Below are positions 56,978-64,000 of a stretch of 64,000 nt of DNA, in pieces. Position 1 is the first letter of the stretch; every line of letters begins with the position of its first letter. A model generated the notes under the pieces. The model had not been told where the DNA came from. It did not search any database and was given only the letters and a program-made list of their open reading frames with translations. This DNA comes from Polyangiaceae bacterium (GTDB taxonomy: Bacteria; Myxococcota_A; Polyangia; Polyangiales; Polyangiaceae), in NCBI GenBank assembly GCA_013214025.1, contig JABSRN010000068.1, forward strand, positions 59,432-123,431, written 5' to 3'. The position numbers and the translations under genes are program-made.

Positions 56978-57067
56978 TCGGAGCTGTTCAATAGTCTGCG
57001 CTGCCGGGGGCTCCTGCGGGCGCTCGCCGGACTGCCGTGGGCGTCGAGTGTTGAAGGCCGACGTCAG

Positions 57068-57099
57068 AAAAAAGACCGACGGAGAAAACTCCGTCGGTC
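57068..57099 (-). terminator. intrinsic terminator of rnpB
   Basis: On the minus strand GACCGACGGAG-ttttc-free loop TTTT-CTCCGTCGGTC makes a perfect 11-bp stem followed by six T. It starts three bases after the RNase P RNA 3' end. Confidence 0.93.
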
Positions 57100-57101
57100 C
57101 C

Positions 57102-57466
57102 GTTGTTGTGGTTCGTAAGCCGGGTTCTGTGCGTCGCAAGCGACGTGGCGACCATTCCTCTACGATGTTCGTTACCGAACACCTCTAGCAACCTACCCTG
57201 AAACATCGAGCGAGCCGCTCTCAAACGTTTCTCTACGTGGTCTTGCTCCGGATGGGGTTTGCCCTGCCACAACCGTTACCGGTTGCGCGGTGGGCTCTTA
57301 CCCCACCGTTTCACCCTTGCCCGAGCCGAAACTCGGGCGGTTTATTTTCTGTGGCACTTTCCTCGAGATCACTCCCACCGGGCGTTACCCGGCATCCTGC
57401 TCTGTGGAGCCCGGACTTTCCTCTCCTTGCGCAAAGGCAAGCAGCGGCCGCCTGAACTACATCAAC
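57102..57466 (-). ncRNA. rnpB: RNase P RNA (bacterial A-type)
   Basis: Catalytic RNA that matures tRNA 5' ends. The minus strand carries the hallmark GAGGAAAGTCCGGGCTCC near the 5' end and ACAGAACCCGGCTTA near the 3' end. The ends pair as helix P1: GTTGATGTAGTTC with GAACCACAACAAC, 11 of 13 pairs canonical. That sets the limits at 57466 and 57102 (365 nt). Promoter and terminator fit these limits. Plus-strand ORFs over this stretch are spurious. Confidence 0.95.
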
Positions 57467-57472
57467 GGGGCG

Positions 57473-57501
57473 ATTCTAATCTGGGTTGTCGCTTACGGCA
57501 A
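57473..57501 (-). promoter_or_regulatory. rnpB promoter
   Basis: Minus strand TTGCCG (57501-57496), 17-bp spacer, TAGAAT (57478-57473); the first base of P1 is seven bases downstream of the -10, as expected for the transcription start. Confidence 0.72.
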
Positions 57502-57648
57502 TGGCCTGTTAGTCAGGCGGCGCATCCTCGCCGCCGGGGGCTTTCGGGACGGATTGCTCGAGGGGGAAGACCTAGTGACCTTGCGGTCGCCACCGCCGCG
57601 GCGGGAGGTAAGCGGTGCGGCGGTGGCGACCGCGGGGGGCCTCGAATT

Positions 57649-58518
57649 TCAAGAGGCCATAGAGGGCGCCGCTGGGTCGGGCCCGAGGGCACTCAGCCAT
57701 TCACGCAGCTTGCCCTTGGCTCGGGACTCCAGCTGACGGGCTCGCTCTCGAGAGACGCCCAGGCGGCGTCCGAGCTCGGCCAAAGTCAGCTCGTCTTCCG
57801 GATCCGCCATCAGCCGCTGCGTGACTATGTAGCGCTCGCGCTGATCGAGTTGCGACACCGCCGCTTGGACAGCAGTTCCCGCGGTCGAGGCACGTTCCTT
57901 CTCGTCAAGGATCTCAGCTTGATTGGGAGCGTCCGAGCTCAGCCTGTCTACGAGCTGAGTTCCGGAGTCGTCGAACACAGGAGCGCTCAGTGATACGTCG
58001 CGAGACTCCAGTCGCTGGATCATGGCGTCCACCTGGCTTTTCTTCATTCCCATTCGGCTAGCGAGCAGGGCACGGCTCTCCGGCGTCTCACCGAGTTGTG
58101 CGGTGACCCGTGCGCGTTCTCGTCGGAGCTTGAAGAAGGACTTGCTGCGGAGCGCTGCACCGCCACTCACCAGGCTCCAGCTTTTGATCACGTGGTTGAT
58201 GATATGTGCGCGCACCCAATGCCCGGCGTAGGTGACGAACCGGAAGCCGCGATCGGGATCGAATTTTCCGAGGGCATACACAAGACCTACATTGCCTTCC
58301 GAGACCAGTTCGGAGACGGGAATGCCGTAGCGCTGGTATTTGAACGCGGATGAAATCACGAAGCGGAGATGTGCGCGGAGTAACTTATCGGCGGCGCGTT
58401 GGTCGCCGTTTTCCTGCCACCGACGGACCAATGCCTGCTCGTCTTCACGAGAAAGTGTCGGGTAGGACTGGGCGACTTTGATGAAGTGGTTGAGGCCAGC
58501 GTCGTTCGTGCTTCGCAT
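57649..58518 (-). CDS. rpoH: RpoH-type RNA polymerase sigma factor
   Basis: 289 aa sigma-70-family group 3 (sigma-32-like) factor. Region 2 with LLRAHLRFVISSAFKYQRYGIPVSELVSEGNVGLVYALGKFDPDRGFRFVTYAGHWVRAHI, where the aromatic/basic 2.4 is clear; region 4 ends ELGRRLGVSRERARQLESRAKGKLRE. A weak LRSKSFFKLR segment fits the RpoH box. A GGAG ribosome-binding site precedes the ATG. Heat-shock or development control is inferred; several RpoH paralogues are usual in this phylum. Confidence 0.88.
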   Translation of the reverse strand: MRSTNDAGLNHFIKVAQSYPTLSREDEQALVRRWQENGDQRAADKLLRAHLRFVISSAFKYQRYGIPVSELVSEGNVGLVYALGKFDPDRGFRFVTYAGHWVRAHIINHVIKSWSLVSGGAALRSKSFFKLRRERARVTAQLGETPESRALLASRMGMKKSQVDAMIQRLESRDVSLSAPVFDDSGTQLVDRLSSDAPNQAEILDEKERASTAGTAVQAAVSQLDQRERYIVTQRLMADPEDELTLAELGRRLGVSRERARQLESRAKGKLREWLSALGPDPAAPSMAS

Positions 58519-58936
58519 AATAGGCTCCGTGACTAAGGAATTACCGTTCTAGGGGTCTTCGCTATTTCTTCTTTGGTGGGTGTACGGGGTGGGCGCGTTT
58601 TGGTTTCTTGTTGATGTCGTTCTTCTTGCGATGACTCCTTTGGTGCTCGACGACCTCGGATTGTTTGATGCCGACGGAATTTTGTGGTGGTTGCCGTTGC
58701 CCCCCCATCGTCCTGTTTCATTCCATTCAAATTGGCCGTTCAGAAACTTCGAGTTCAGTGCAAGGCTTCCCGACGGCGCTGAGAAAACGCGAGTGCTCGG
58801 TGTCCGCCCAACATCCTGTTGATGTTTGTTTGGCGGGCGACCTACCGCACTACTTCAGAGGAAGTGCGTGGAGAAAATGACTGGCGCCGGGTGAGGGGCT
58901 GCAGCAGGGAAGTTCAGTGGCGTGGCCGAGCCGCGA
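58519..58936. other. gene-free interval between erpA and rpoH
   Basis: 418 bp without a supportable gene; short ORFs on both strands have no family features. A compound hairpin lies at 58804-58836: CCGCC/GGCGG outside and AACATC/GATGTT inside with an asymmetric internal loop. No T-tract follows. It could be the leader of rpoH or a small RNA; undecided. Confidence 0.45.
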
Positions 58937-59260
58937 CTACACGTTGAAGGATGAGCCGCAACCGCACGTGCCGCTGACGTTCGGGTTTCCGAACTTGAAT
59001 CCCGAACCGTGCACGCCATCGACGTAGTCGATCTCGGTGCCGTCCAAGTATTGGTAGCTGAGGGGATCGATGAAGAGTTTTACGCCGTTCGATTCGAAGG
59101 TTTCGTCGAAGTCGGTGGGTTTGTCTTCGAAATACAAATCGTACTGGAAGCCGGCACAACCACCGCCGATGACCCTCAACCGAAGACCTTGTTCTGCGAG
59201 CCCCTCGTCAGATGAGATCTCTTGGACTTTGCTGGCCGCGTTGGTGGTAATCGTGATCAT
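58937..59260 (-). CDS. erpA: A-type iron-sulfur carrier (ErpA/IscA/HesB family)
   Basis: 107 aa from ATG 59260; carries Fe-S clusters to apo-proteins. The three ligand cysteines are Cys35 (GGGCAGF) and Cys99/Cys101 (CGCGSS). The frame opens 84 codons earlier, inside the neighbouring gene, with no family sequence. ErpA, IscA and SufA cannot be separated surely by eye. Follows the beta-propeller gene by about 100 bp. Confidence 0.9.
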   Translation of the reverse strand: MITITTNAASKVQEISSDEGLAEQGLRLRVIGGGCAGFQYDLYFEDKPTDFDETFESNGVKLFIDPLSYQYLDGTEIDYVDGVHGSGFKFGNPNVSGTCGCGSSFNV

Positions 59261-59361
59261 CTGGGGACTCGGCTTTTCCAGGCCCGCGGGGGATGAATTC
59301 AGTGAAGAATCCAGGGGGCCTTCTGAGGGCACAACTATGTTAACCACGATCGATCGGGGCG

Positions 59362-60594
59362 CTAGTGTCTTGGAGTGGAAATCGTATAAGCTGCTGCATT
59401 TGCAGGTATTTGTTGAGTGTTTGTGGCTCCGATTCCCCACATCAGTCCGCTGCTGCAGACCAGGACAAGGCTCTCCGGCCCGCTCGGCAACAGGGCGAGG
59501 GGCGTGGCACACACTGCCGCAGGCGCGGATTCTACTGTGTCGTCAGCCCGTAGGAAGGCAGTGGGAGTACCCGGCCACGCGACGGCCACTGTCCCGTGCT
59601 TATCCACGATGGGAGAAGGTAGACGAGGGGGAAAGCGAGCCGGGGGGAGCGTGGTTGCCTGGGGAATGAAGCGGGTCCCCCCAGCCTCCCCAGTCGGGAG
59701 AGTTTGAATCAGCTGGCTCATGAGGCTGAGCGTGTGAATGGTGCCGTCGGCCGTGATCGCTGGGGTTCCGACCAGCGGATCTTTTTCGTCCGCGCGGGCG
59801 AGCTCAGCGCGGCGGCCCGACCGCAGATCGATGCTGACGAGACTGTTGGCGGATACGATGGCGACTGCCTGATCCCGAAATATCACCAGTTCGCTCGTCG
59901 ACGCGCTGCCGAAGCTGCCGACGCGTTTCGGTGGCCGGGGTGGGTGCCAGAGAAACAAATCGCCGTTCGTGAGCGTGACGGCGATACGCCCCCGGTACTC
60001 TGCAAGTGCCGAGACGGTGGAGGGGAATCGAGCGCGGCCGTCCTCCTCGCCATAGTGCGACCAGCTGCTGATGAAGGCACCCCGGGGGGTGAGGAATCGC
60101 CCGTCCTTGAGGGCCAATGGGCTGGCGGAACGTTGGTTGCGAGTACTCCCGGTCCGGGCCGACCAGAGCGCGTGGCCTGAGGCGTTGTAACGCTGGGCAA
60201 TGCCGTCGCGCAGGACAATCAAGCGGTGCCCATCGGCGGTGATGATGGGCGCGCTGGCGTGGGCACTAGGCAGAGGTTGCTGCCACTGAACGCGCCCTCG
60301 CGAATCGAGCTGGGTGACGACGCTGGCGTCTGTGATGGCAACAATGTTGCCGTCTGGATCGATGGCGGGTGCTTGGCTGAGAACTCCGCCGATATGCGCT
60401 TTCCAGAGCACAACCGGATGGCGCGGGAAAGCGTGGTCGCTGCGGTTCTGTCGTTGGCTATTGAGGCCCGACTGTGCGGCGGGCCCGCCCACGCCAATGC
60501 TAAGCGACGACTGTGCGGGTGCGGCGACGGCCAGCCCCGAAGCGAACAGGAGTGCTCGCACGCTGAGCGCGGCCGCACGGGAGCTCCGCCTCAC
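59362..60594 (-). CDS. exported PQQ/WD40-like beta-propeller protein
   Basis: 410 aa with a signal peptide (hydrophobic VRALLFASGLAVA, cut after PAQ near residue 28). The mature part has repeated strands of the PQQ-propeller kind: LWKAHIGGVLSQAPAIDPDGNIVAI, WQQPLPSAHASAPIITADG, LVGTPAITADGTIHTL. BamB-like or a sensor of unknown ligand. The GTG start overlaps the stop of the zinc-ribbon membrane protein gene (GTGA), so they are coupled and probably act together in the envelope. Confidence 0.75.
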   Translation of the reverse strand: MRRSSRAAALSVRALLFASGLAVAAPAQSSLSIGVGGPAAQSGLNSQRQNRSDHAFPRHPVVLWKAHIGGVLSQAPAIDPDGNIVAITDASVVTQLDSRGRVQWQQPLPSAHASAPIITADGHRLIVLRDGIAQRYNASGHALWSARTGSTRNQRSASPLALKDGRFLTPRGAFISSWSHYGEEDGRARFPSTVSALAEYRGRIAVTLTNGDLFLWHPPRPPKRVGSFGSASTSELVIFRDQAVAIVSANSLVSIDLRSGRRAELARADEKDPLVGTPAITADGTIHTLSLMSQLIQTLPTGEAGGTRFIPQATTLPPARFPPRLPSPIVDKHGTVAVAWPGTPTAFLRADDTVESAPAAVCATPLALLPSGPESLVLVCSSGLMWGIGATNTQQIPANAAAYTISTPRH

Positions 60595-62474
60595 AAATCT
60601 GTGCCGGCGAGCACAAATTCCACGTCGATCTCAGGTAGCTTTTCGCCGGCGCGTGTCCCGTCAACGGAGCCGCGGATATGACCGAAGGCAGATAATTTTG
60701 CGCCGGGTTCTAGTTTGACTTTTGAACCGTAAACGAGACGCGCGAGGCACGGTGGCTTCTTGCAGCCAGATCGCACGTCGAGCAAAATAACCGTCGCGTG
60801 CGCGTCTTCGCGTGCGAGTTCGACCCGCCCCCTCAAGGCGACGGCCAGTCCCTTCTTTTGATCGATGTCGAGGGTCAGCTGATCGTAGGACTCGATGGCG
60901 CCGTGTCGAAACGTGATCGATTCTTCCTTCAAATCCTTCACGCGTTTTACACGAATGTCGACGAGTCGAGGCGCGTTGCCTGGTGCACTCGCCTGCACGG
61001 TGATTGTTGTTTCGCCTACGGCATTGACCTTCATTCGCTGGGCAAATCGTCCGGCTGGGTCGACGGTGATCGGGCTTCCAGCGACTCTTACGGTGCCGCC
61101 TTTGGCTGTCCGTCCCGCCAATGTGAAGTGTTCGTCATCGATCACGACGGAGGAGCCGGGGCTATCGATGGAGAGGGGAACGATCTCCATTCGGAGATTC
61201 ACCTCTCCTTGCTCGACCGAGCCTCCCTCAAGAGTCACCGAGTAAGCCAAGGTGCGGGACAGTGGTTCGCGCTTGCGGGAGATGCCTCGAAGGTCCTTTT
61301 TGACGTCTACCGGGAAACGTCCCTTGCCCGCGCTATCCAGTTCGACGGCGGTCCCTTCGACGCTAATCTTTGCTCCTGGAACCGATTCGATGGCGATCCA
61401 TAGCTTCGGGGGCTCGTTGTCAAGTTCGCTGAGGTCGCCCTTGATGCGATATTGGATGGGTACCTGGAGTGCGATTTCTTCGTTACGGCCGAGGCCGGGT
61501 CGTTCGACCCGAACCGCCAGTTCGTTGTTGCCAACTGCGAGGGGAGCCGTCAGGGCCAACTGCGCCTTTCCGGACGCGAAGGTGGCGACTTCGTCGTTGA
61601 GCGTCACGGTGGTGCCATCGACGCAGTCTTCGCAAACGAGCTGCAAATGCTCCTTGCCATCAGCGCCAACCGATATGTGGGCCTCCAGCGGAGCCGGGCT
61701 GGTCCAGAAGATCGCGAACAGTGCGGCTCCGACTGCGAGAAATCCGCCGACACCGATTAACACCAACGGTCCGCGGGCTATTCGGGAGGGCAACCCGGCG
61801 ATGCTCAGGTCGGTAAGCGCGTCATTCACAGCCGGAGCTGAGCCGCCCACCGAGTTCGGTGGAGACTTCTCGGCAACAGCTTGGGCGGTGCCTTGCCCGT
61901 ACTGAGCGGCGCTGTATCCGCCGGGCTGGGCAGCTACGGGGGGGGGCGCGGGCGCGTCAGCGTGCGCTGATATTGCCGGGTCCGGGCTCGTTGGCGGAAC
62001 CGCCATGCCCGCCCCGCCCAACATCGTCGAGTTGAGGTTGGCAAGTCTGGGCTGGGGACTGGGAGCTGCTACTGCGGGGGGAGCTACATTGGCTGCGGGG
62101 GTTGCTGGCGCTCCCGTGGGGGGAGCGTTGCCGATCATGGTTTGATTGATCTGTTGCGGTGGAGCTGGAGCTGCTGGGTCGGCTACTTTGGGTGCGATAC
62201 CCCCGACCATTGTCTGATTGAACGCGCGGTTGTCCCGCGCAGGAGCGGGGGCGGGAGCTCCTGCCGGATCCGGGGCAGCTGCCGGGACCCCGGCTGGCGC
62301 TGCTGCCGGGGCACCATCCGTCGGGAGGCTAGGAGCCATCATTCCGACCATGGTCTTACCGAAGTTCGCTCGGGGCGCTGGGCGCGGCGGGCTCGCCGCC
62401 GCAGGGGTTCCGCAAATCCCACATACGACGTTCCCCGGGGGGACTTCGTTTCCACACTTTAAGCAGGCAGCCAT
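60591..62474 (-). CDS. zinc-ribbon membrane protein with TM[VIL]G repeats
   Basis: 627 aa. Zinc ribbon Cys4-x2-Cys7/Cys18-x2-Cys21, then a Pro/Ala-rich cytoplasmic region with four evenly worded motifs: T41MVG, T88MVG, T112MIG and T150MLG, each after N/K/S. One membrane segment (about 236-258) and a large periplasmic region of beta-sandwich type (carboxypeptidase-regulatory-like strands, e.g. SPGSSVVIDDEHFTLAGRTAKGGTVRVAG). The threonine motifs could be kinase/FHA sites (inference). First of a unit with the propeller gene. Confidence 0.7.
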   Translation of the reverse strand: MAACLKCGNEVPPGNVVCGICGTPAAASPPRPAPRANFGKTMVGMMAPSLPTDGAPAAAPAGVPAAAPDPAGAPAPAPARDNRAFNQTMVGGIAPKVADPAAPAPPQQINQTMIGNAPPTGAPATPAANVAPPAVAAPSPQPRLANLNSTMLGGAGMAVPPTSPDPAISAHADAPAPPPVAAQPGGYSAAQYGQGTAQAVAEKSPPNSVGGSAPAVNDALTDLSIAGLPSRIARGPLVLIGVGGFLAVGAALFAIFWTSPAPLEAHISVGADGKEHLQLVCEDCVDGTTVTLNDEVATFASGKAQLALTAPLAVGNNELAVRVERPGLGRNEEIALQVPIQYRIKGDLSELDNEPPKLWIAIESVPGAKISVEGTAVELDSAGKGRFPVDVKKDLRGISRKREPLSRTLAYSVTLEGGSVEQGEVNLRMEIVPLSIDSPGSSVVIDDEHFTLAGRTAKGGTVRVAGSPITVDPAGRFAQRMKVNAVGETTITVQASAPGNAPRLVDIRVKRVKDLKEESITFRHGAIESYDQLTLDIDQKKGLAVALRGRVELAREDAHATVILLDVRSGCKKPPCLARLVYGSKVKLEPGAKLSAFGHIRGSVDGTRAGEKLPEIDVEFVLAGTDL

Positions 62475-62645
62475 TTATGGCGGACTATACAGCCGCTGGC
62501 CCCGGGGGGCCATCTCGCCCGGATTCGTCATTGGCTTGTCCAAAATCGGCGGATTCGGATACGCCAGCTATTGGATGGCCACGCCTATAGAGTCCGGCGC
62601 TTATGTACGGCTGGCCGACGGCCTTCCCTCAACTGAGACAAGCAC

Positions 62646-64000
62646 ATGACAGTCAACTTCGAAGATATCTTGGCATGCTGGGAGTTGAGGCTTTGCTCAA
62701 CGACCCCCGCTCTGGCCGCCTATCTGGTACTCGGGGCGGCCGACGCTTTGCTGGACCAGCCGTCGGCTCTCCCTTTGGACCAGCTCGCTCTGGAGCCCAA
62801 GGGCGCCTTGAAAGTTGGGGGCGGACGCCCGTGTTCTACGGCAGAGGCAGAGGCTCGGCTGCGCGACTTGCTGAGCTTGCTAATGGAAGTGGGAAGTGTG
62901 ACCTCTCCGGCTTTGACCCTCGCTGCCGGAGCGTCGTCGGGAGATGGGGTGAAGCAAATTGTACGAGAGCTCGAAGCGGCACTCATTCCGGTCAATCGCG
63001 CCGCGGGGCGACGCAGTTTGGCACGACTCCACCGGGAGTGTGTGCGAGCCAAGGGAGCCAAGAAGCTAAAAGCGGCTGGCGCGTGGCGTCGGGCGTCGGG
63101 CCGCGTGATTTCCGAGTCTGTTGCGTTAGCGCCGGCTCCAGCTGCCGCCGCTGCCGCGGATTCGAATCCGGAGGCAGCGGCGCTGCCTCGTCCAGAGGTG
63201 CAGACCGAGTGTGCTGCGTTGGAAACCAAAGACGTCAGCGCTGAATGTTCAGTCGCGGCCGCTGACGGTGCTCCTGCGGCACCCTCAGTCGACGTCAGCA
63301 TTTCGGCGGGAGTCGCTGCGACTGACGGCCTCGCCAATGAGCTTCCTGCCAACGACGTGCACGTCGAGTCCATTTCGGCACCGGAGCTGGCCGGGGTATT
63401 GCCCCGTGCCGGCTCTGCGAATGTGCCAATTTCGCAGGAATTGAGGCTGACGGCGACGACGCTGACCGCCCAGATCCCCGTGAACGATGTTCCTGAGGCC
63501 TACATGGAACGCCCAGCATTGGACCACACGCCAGTGCTGGGATCGTTGGCTGTCACCGAGGTGGAAAGTCGTGAGCATCCACCGGTGGTTCCCCAAGCCC
63601 CGGCAGCGGCTCCGACCGAGGTGCCGCCGACATCCGATGAGCCGGTGGGAACCCTGCTTGTAGCTGCGGCGGTGAATGACGTGCCCGGCAACCGGGGAGT
63701 GGCGCACCCGTCGATCGCGCAGGTAGTTGTTGATTCCGAAGTTGGCGTTTCTTCTCGGGACGCTATGGAGGCCCGTCCAGCAGTGCCAGACGTGTCGGTT
63801 GGCGTTGCTGCCCCGGTTGTCGAGGCAACGGAGGCGTCGTCGGCGGATCGCGCTGACGTGGCGGGTGCACCGCCCGAGCCGCCCGTGGTCCGCGCTCCGA
63901 CTGTTCCGAGCGCCGCGGAGGCAGAGGCAGAGGCGGAGACAGAGACAGAGACAGAGACAGAGACAGAGACAGAGACAGAGACAGAGAGAGAGAGAGAGAG
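62646..64000 (+). CDS. Ala-rich protein of unknown family, 3' end outside window
   Basis: ATG 62646 opens a frame that has no stop up to base 64000 (at least 451 codons), so it is cut by the window edge. N-terminal 150 residues look folded and helical: MTVNFEDILACWELRL, AAYLVLGAADALLD, LRDLLSLLMEVG and a later RSLARLHRECVRAKG. After about residue 155 it becomes long low-complexity Ala/Pro/Val/Glu, ending in Glu-Thr and Glu-Arg repeats. Divergent from the TM[VIL]G-repeat gene, 171 bp away. No family recognised; a nucleoid-associated or surface-linker role is possible. Confidence 0.7.
   Translation, partial: MTVNFEDILACWELRLCSTTPALAAYLVLGAADALLDQPSALPLDQLALEPKGALKVGGGRPCSTAEAEARLRDLLSLLMEVGSVTSPALTLAAGASSGDGVKQIVRELEAALIPVNRAAGRRSLARLHRECVRAKGAKKLKAAGAWRRASGRVISESVALAPAPAAAAAADSNPEAAALPRPEVQTECAALETKDVSAECSVAAADGAPAAPSVDVSISAGVAATDGLANELPANDVHVESISAPELAGVLPRAGSANVPISQELRLTATTLTAQIPVNDVPEAYMERPALDHTPVLGSLAVTEVESREHPPVVPQAPAAAPTEVPPTSDEPVGTLLVAAAVNDVPGNRGVAHPSIAQVVVDSEVGVSSRDAMEARPAVPDVSVGVAAPVVEATEASSADRADVAGAPPEPPVVRAPTVPSAAEAEAEAETETETETETETETETERERE
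63936..64000 (+). repeat. (GAGACA)8 followed by (GA)n, at the window end
   Basis: Eight GAGACA hexamers (63936-63983) encode Glu-Thr pairs; then GA dinucleotides run to the last base. In frame, the GA part reads Glu-Arg. The true length is unknown since the window stops inside it. Confidence 0.92.

Noticed and set aside
57259..57993. Long plus-strand ORF across rnpB and the end of rpoH
   Set aside because: It overlaps a well-defined RNase P RNA (P1 helix, promoter, terminator) and the sigma factor antisense; no protein features.
58533..58822. Short ORFs on both strands in the erpA-rpoH gap
   Set aside because: Low-complexity or random-looking peptides without ribosome-binding sites or family features.
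62720..63707. Minus-strand ORFs opposite the open Ala-rich gene
   Set aside because: Ala/Ser/Arg shadow composition; the plus strand has an uninterrupted frame from a proper ATG with a structured N-terminus.

Overview
The window is a chromosomal segment from a moderately GC-rich Gram-negative bacterium, most likely a member of the Myxococcota (old Deltaproteobacteria). Supporting signs are: a protein with a MJ0042-type zinc ribbon, a GYF_2-like domain and an AgmX/PglI-type C-terminus; two TolQ-TolR-TolR motor operons; a Lgt homologue with a HDHPG motif; lipoproteins with DxDxDG repeats; very Ala/Pro-rich proteins; and a long-tailed RpoH-type sigma factor. There is no phage, IS element, CRISPR array or tRNA. 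The lineage call is inference from gene content only.

Layout. 1-7935 (+): C2-PDZ protein (cut by the window edge), ygfZ, a cysteine-synthase-type enzyme, mazG, rlmN, accC and a phosphohexomutase, several coupled by overlapping stop/start codons. 7940-12774 (-): a ribbon-helix-helix regulator with its own promoter and operator-like palindrome, lepA, and a catalytic/non-catalytic pair of M16 peptidases. 13115-14685 (+): two lipoproteins with DxDxDG repeats. 14717-17197: a cupin (-), rluB (+) and two small conserved proteins (-). 17206-21511 (+): a chained operon of an aminopeptidase P, three exported proteins and an unusual Lgt homologue. 21495-22418 (-): lipid kinase. 22651-23544 (+): a two-RRM RNA-binding protein with a GGC microsatellite. 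23878-29359 (+): the cell-shape operon mreB-mreC-mreD-mrdA(PBP2)-mrdB(RodA). 29447-32749 (-): SWIM-SNF2 helicase.

33233-39278: two divergent motor operons, each one TolQ/ExbB plus two TolR/ExbD proteins, around a 967-bp gene-free spacer. The plus one ends near a perfect hairpin terminator and is followed by a single-pass membrane protein. 39267-42875 (-): fused 5-oxoprolinase/hydantoinase. 43004-45747 (-): clpS-clpA, with a repeat-built acidic ClpA tail. 45959-49020 (-): korA-korB plus a 47-aa basic protein. 49385-51589: a small conserved protein and a NtrC-type regulator, divergent. 51736-53903 (+): queA-tgt for queuosine tRNA modification. 53958-56977 (+): an MshEN-REC-TPR response regulator and the AgmX-like protein. 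57068-58518 (-): rpoH and the RNase P RNA gene with its own promoter, P1 helix and terminator. 58937-62474 (-): a TM[VIL]G-repeat zinc-ribbon membrane protein, a beta-propeller protein and an A-type Fe-S carrier. 62646-64000 (+): an Ala-rich protein still open at the window edge, ending in a GAGACA/GA microsatellite.

Most genes are housekeeping: tRNA/rRNA modification, translation, envelope growth, proteolysis, central metabolism. The less ordinary parts are the twin motor operons, the exported-protein/Lgt operon, the RHH control region, the TM[VIL]G-repeat protein, the MshEN-REC-TPR regulator and the several in-frame tandem repeats. I found no convincing wholly new system; those loci are the best places to look.
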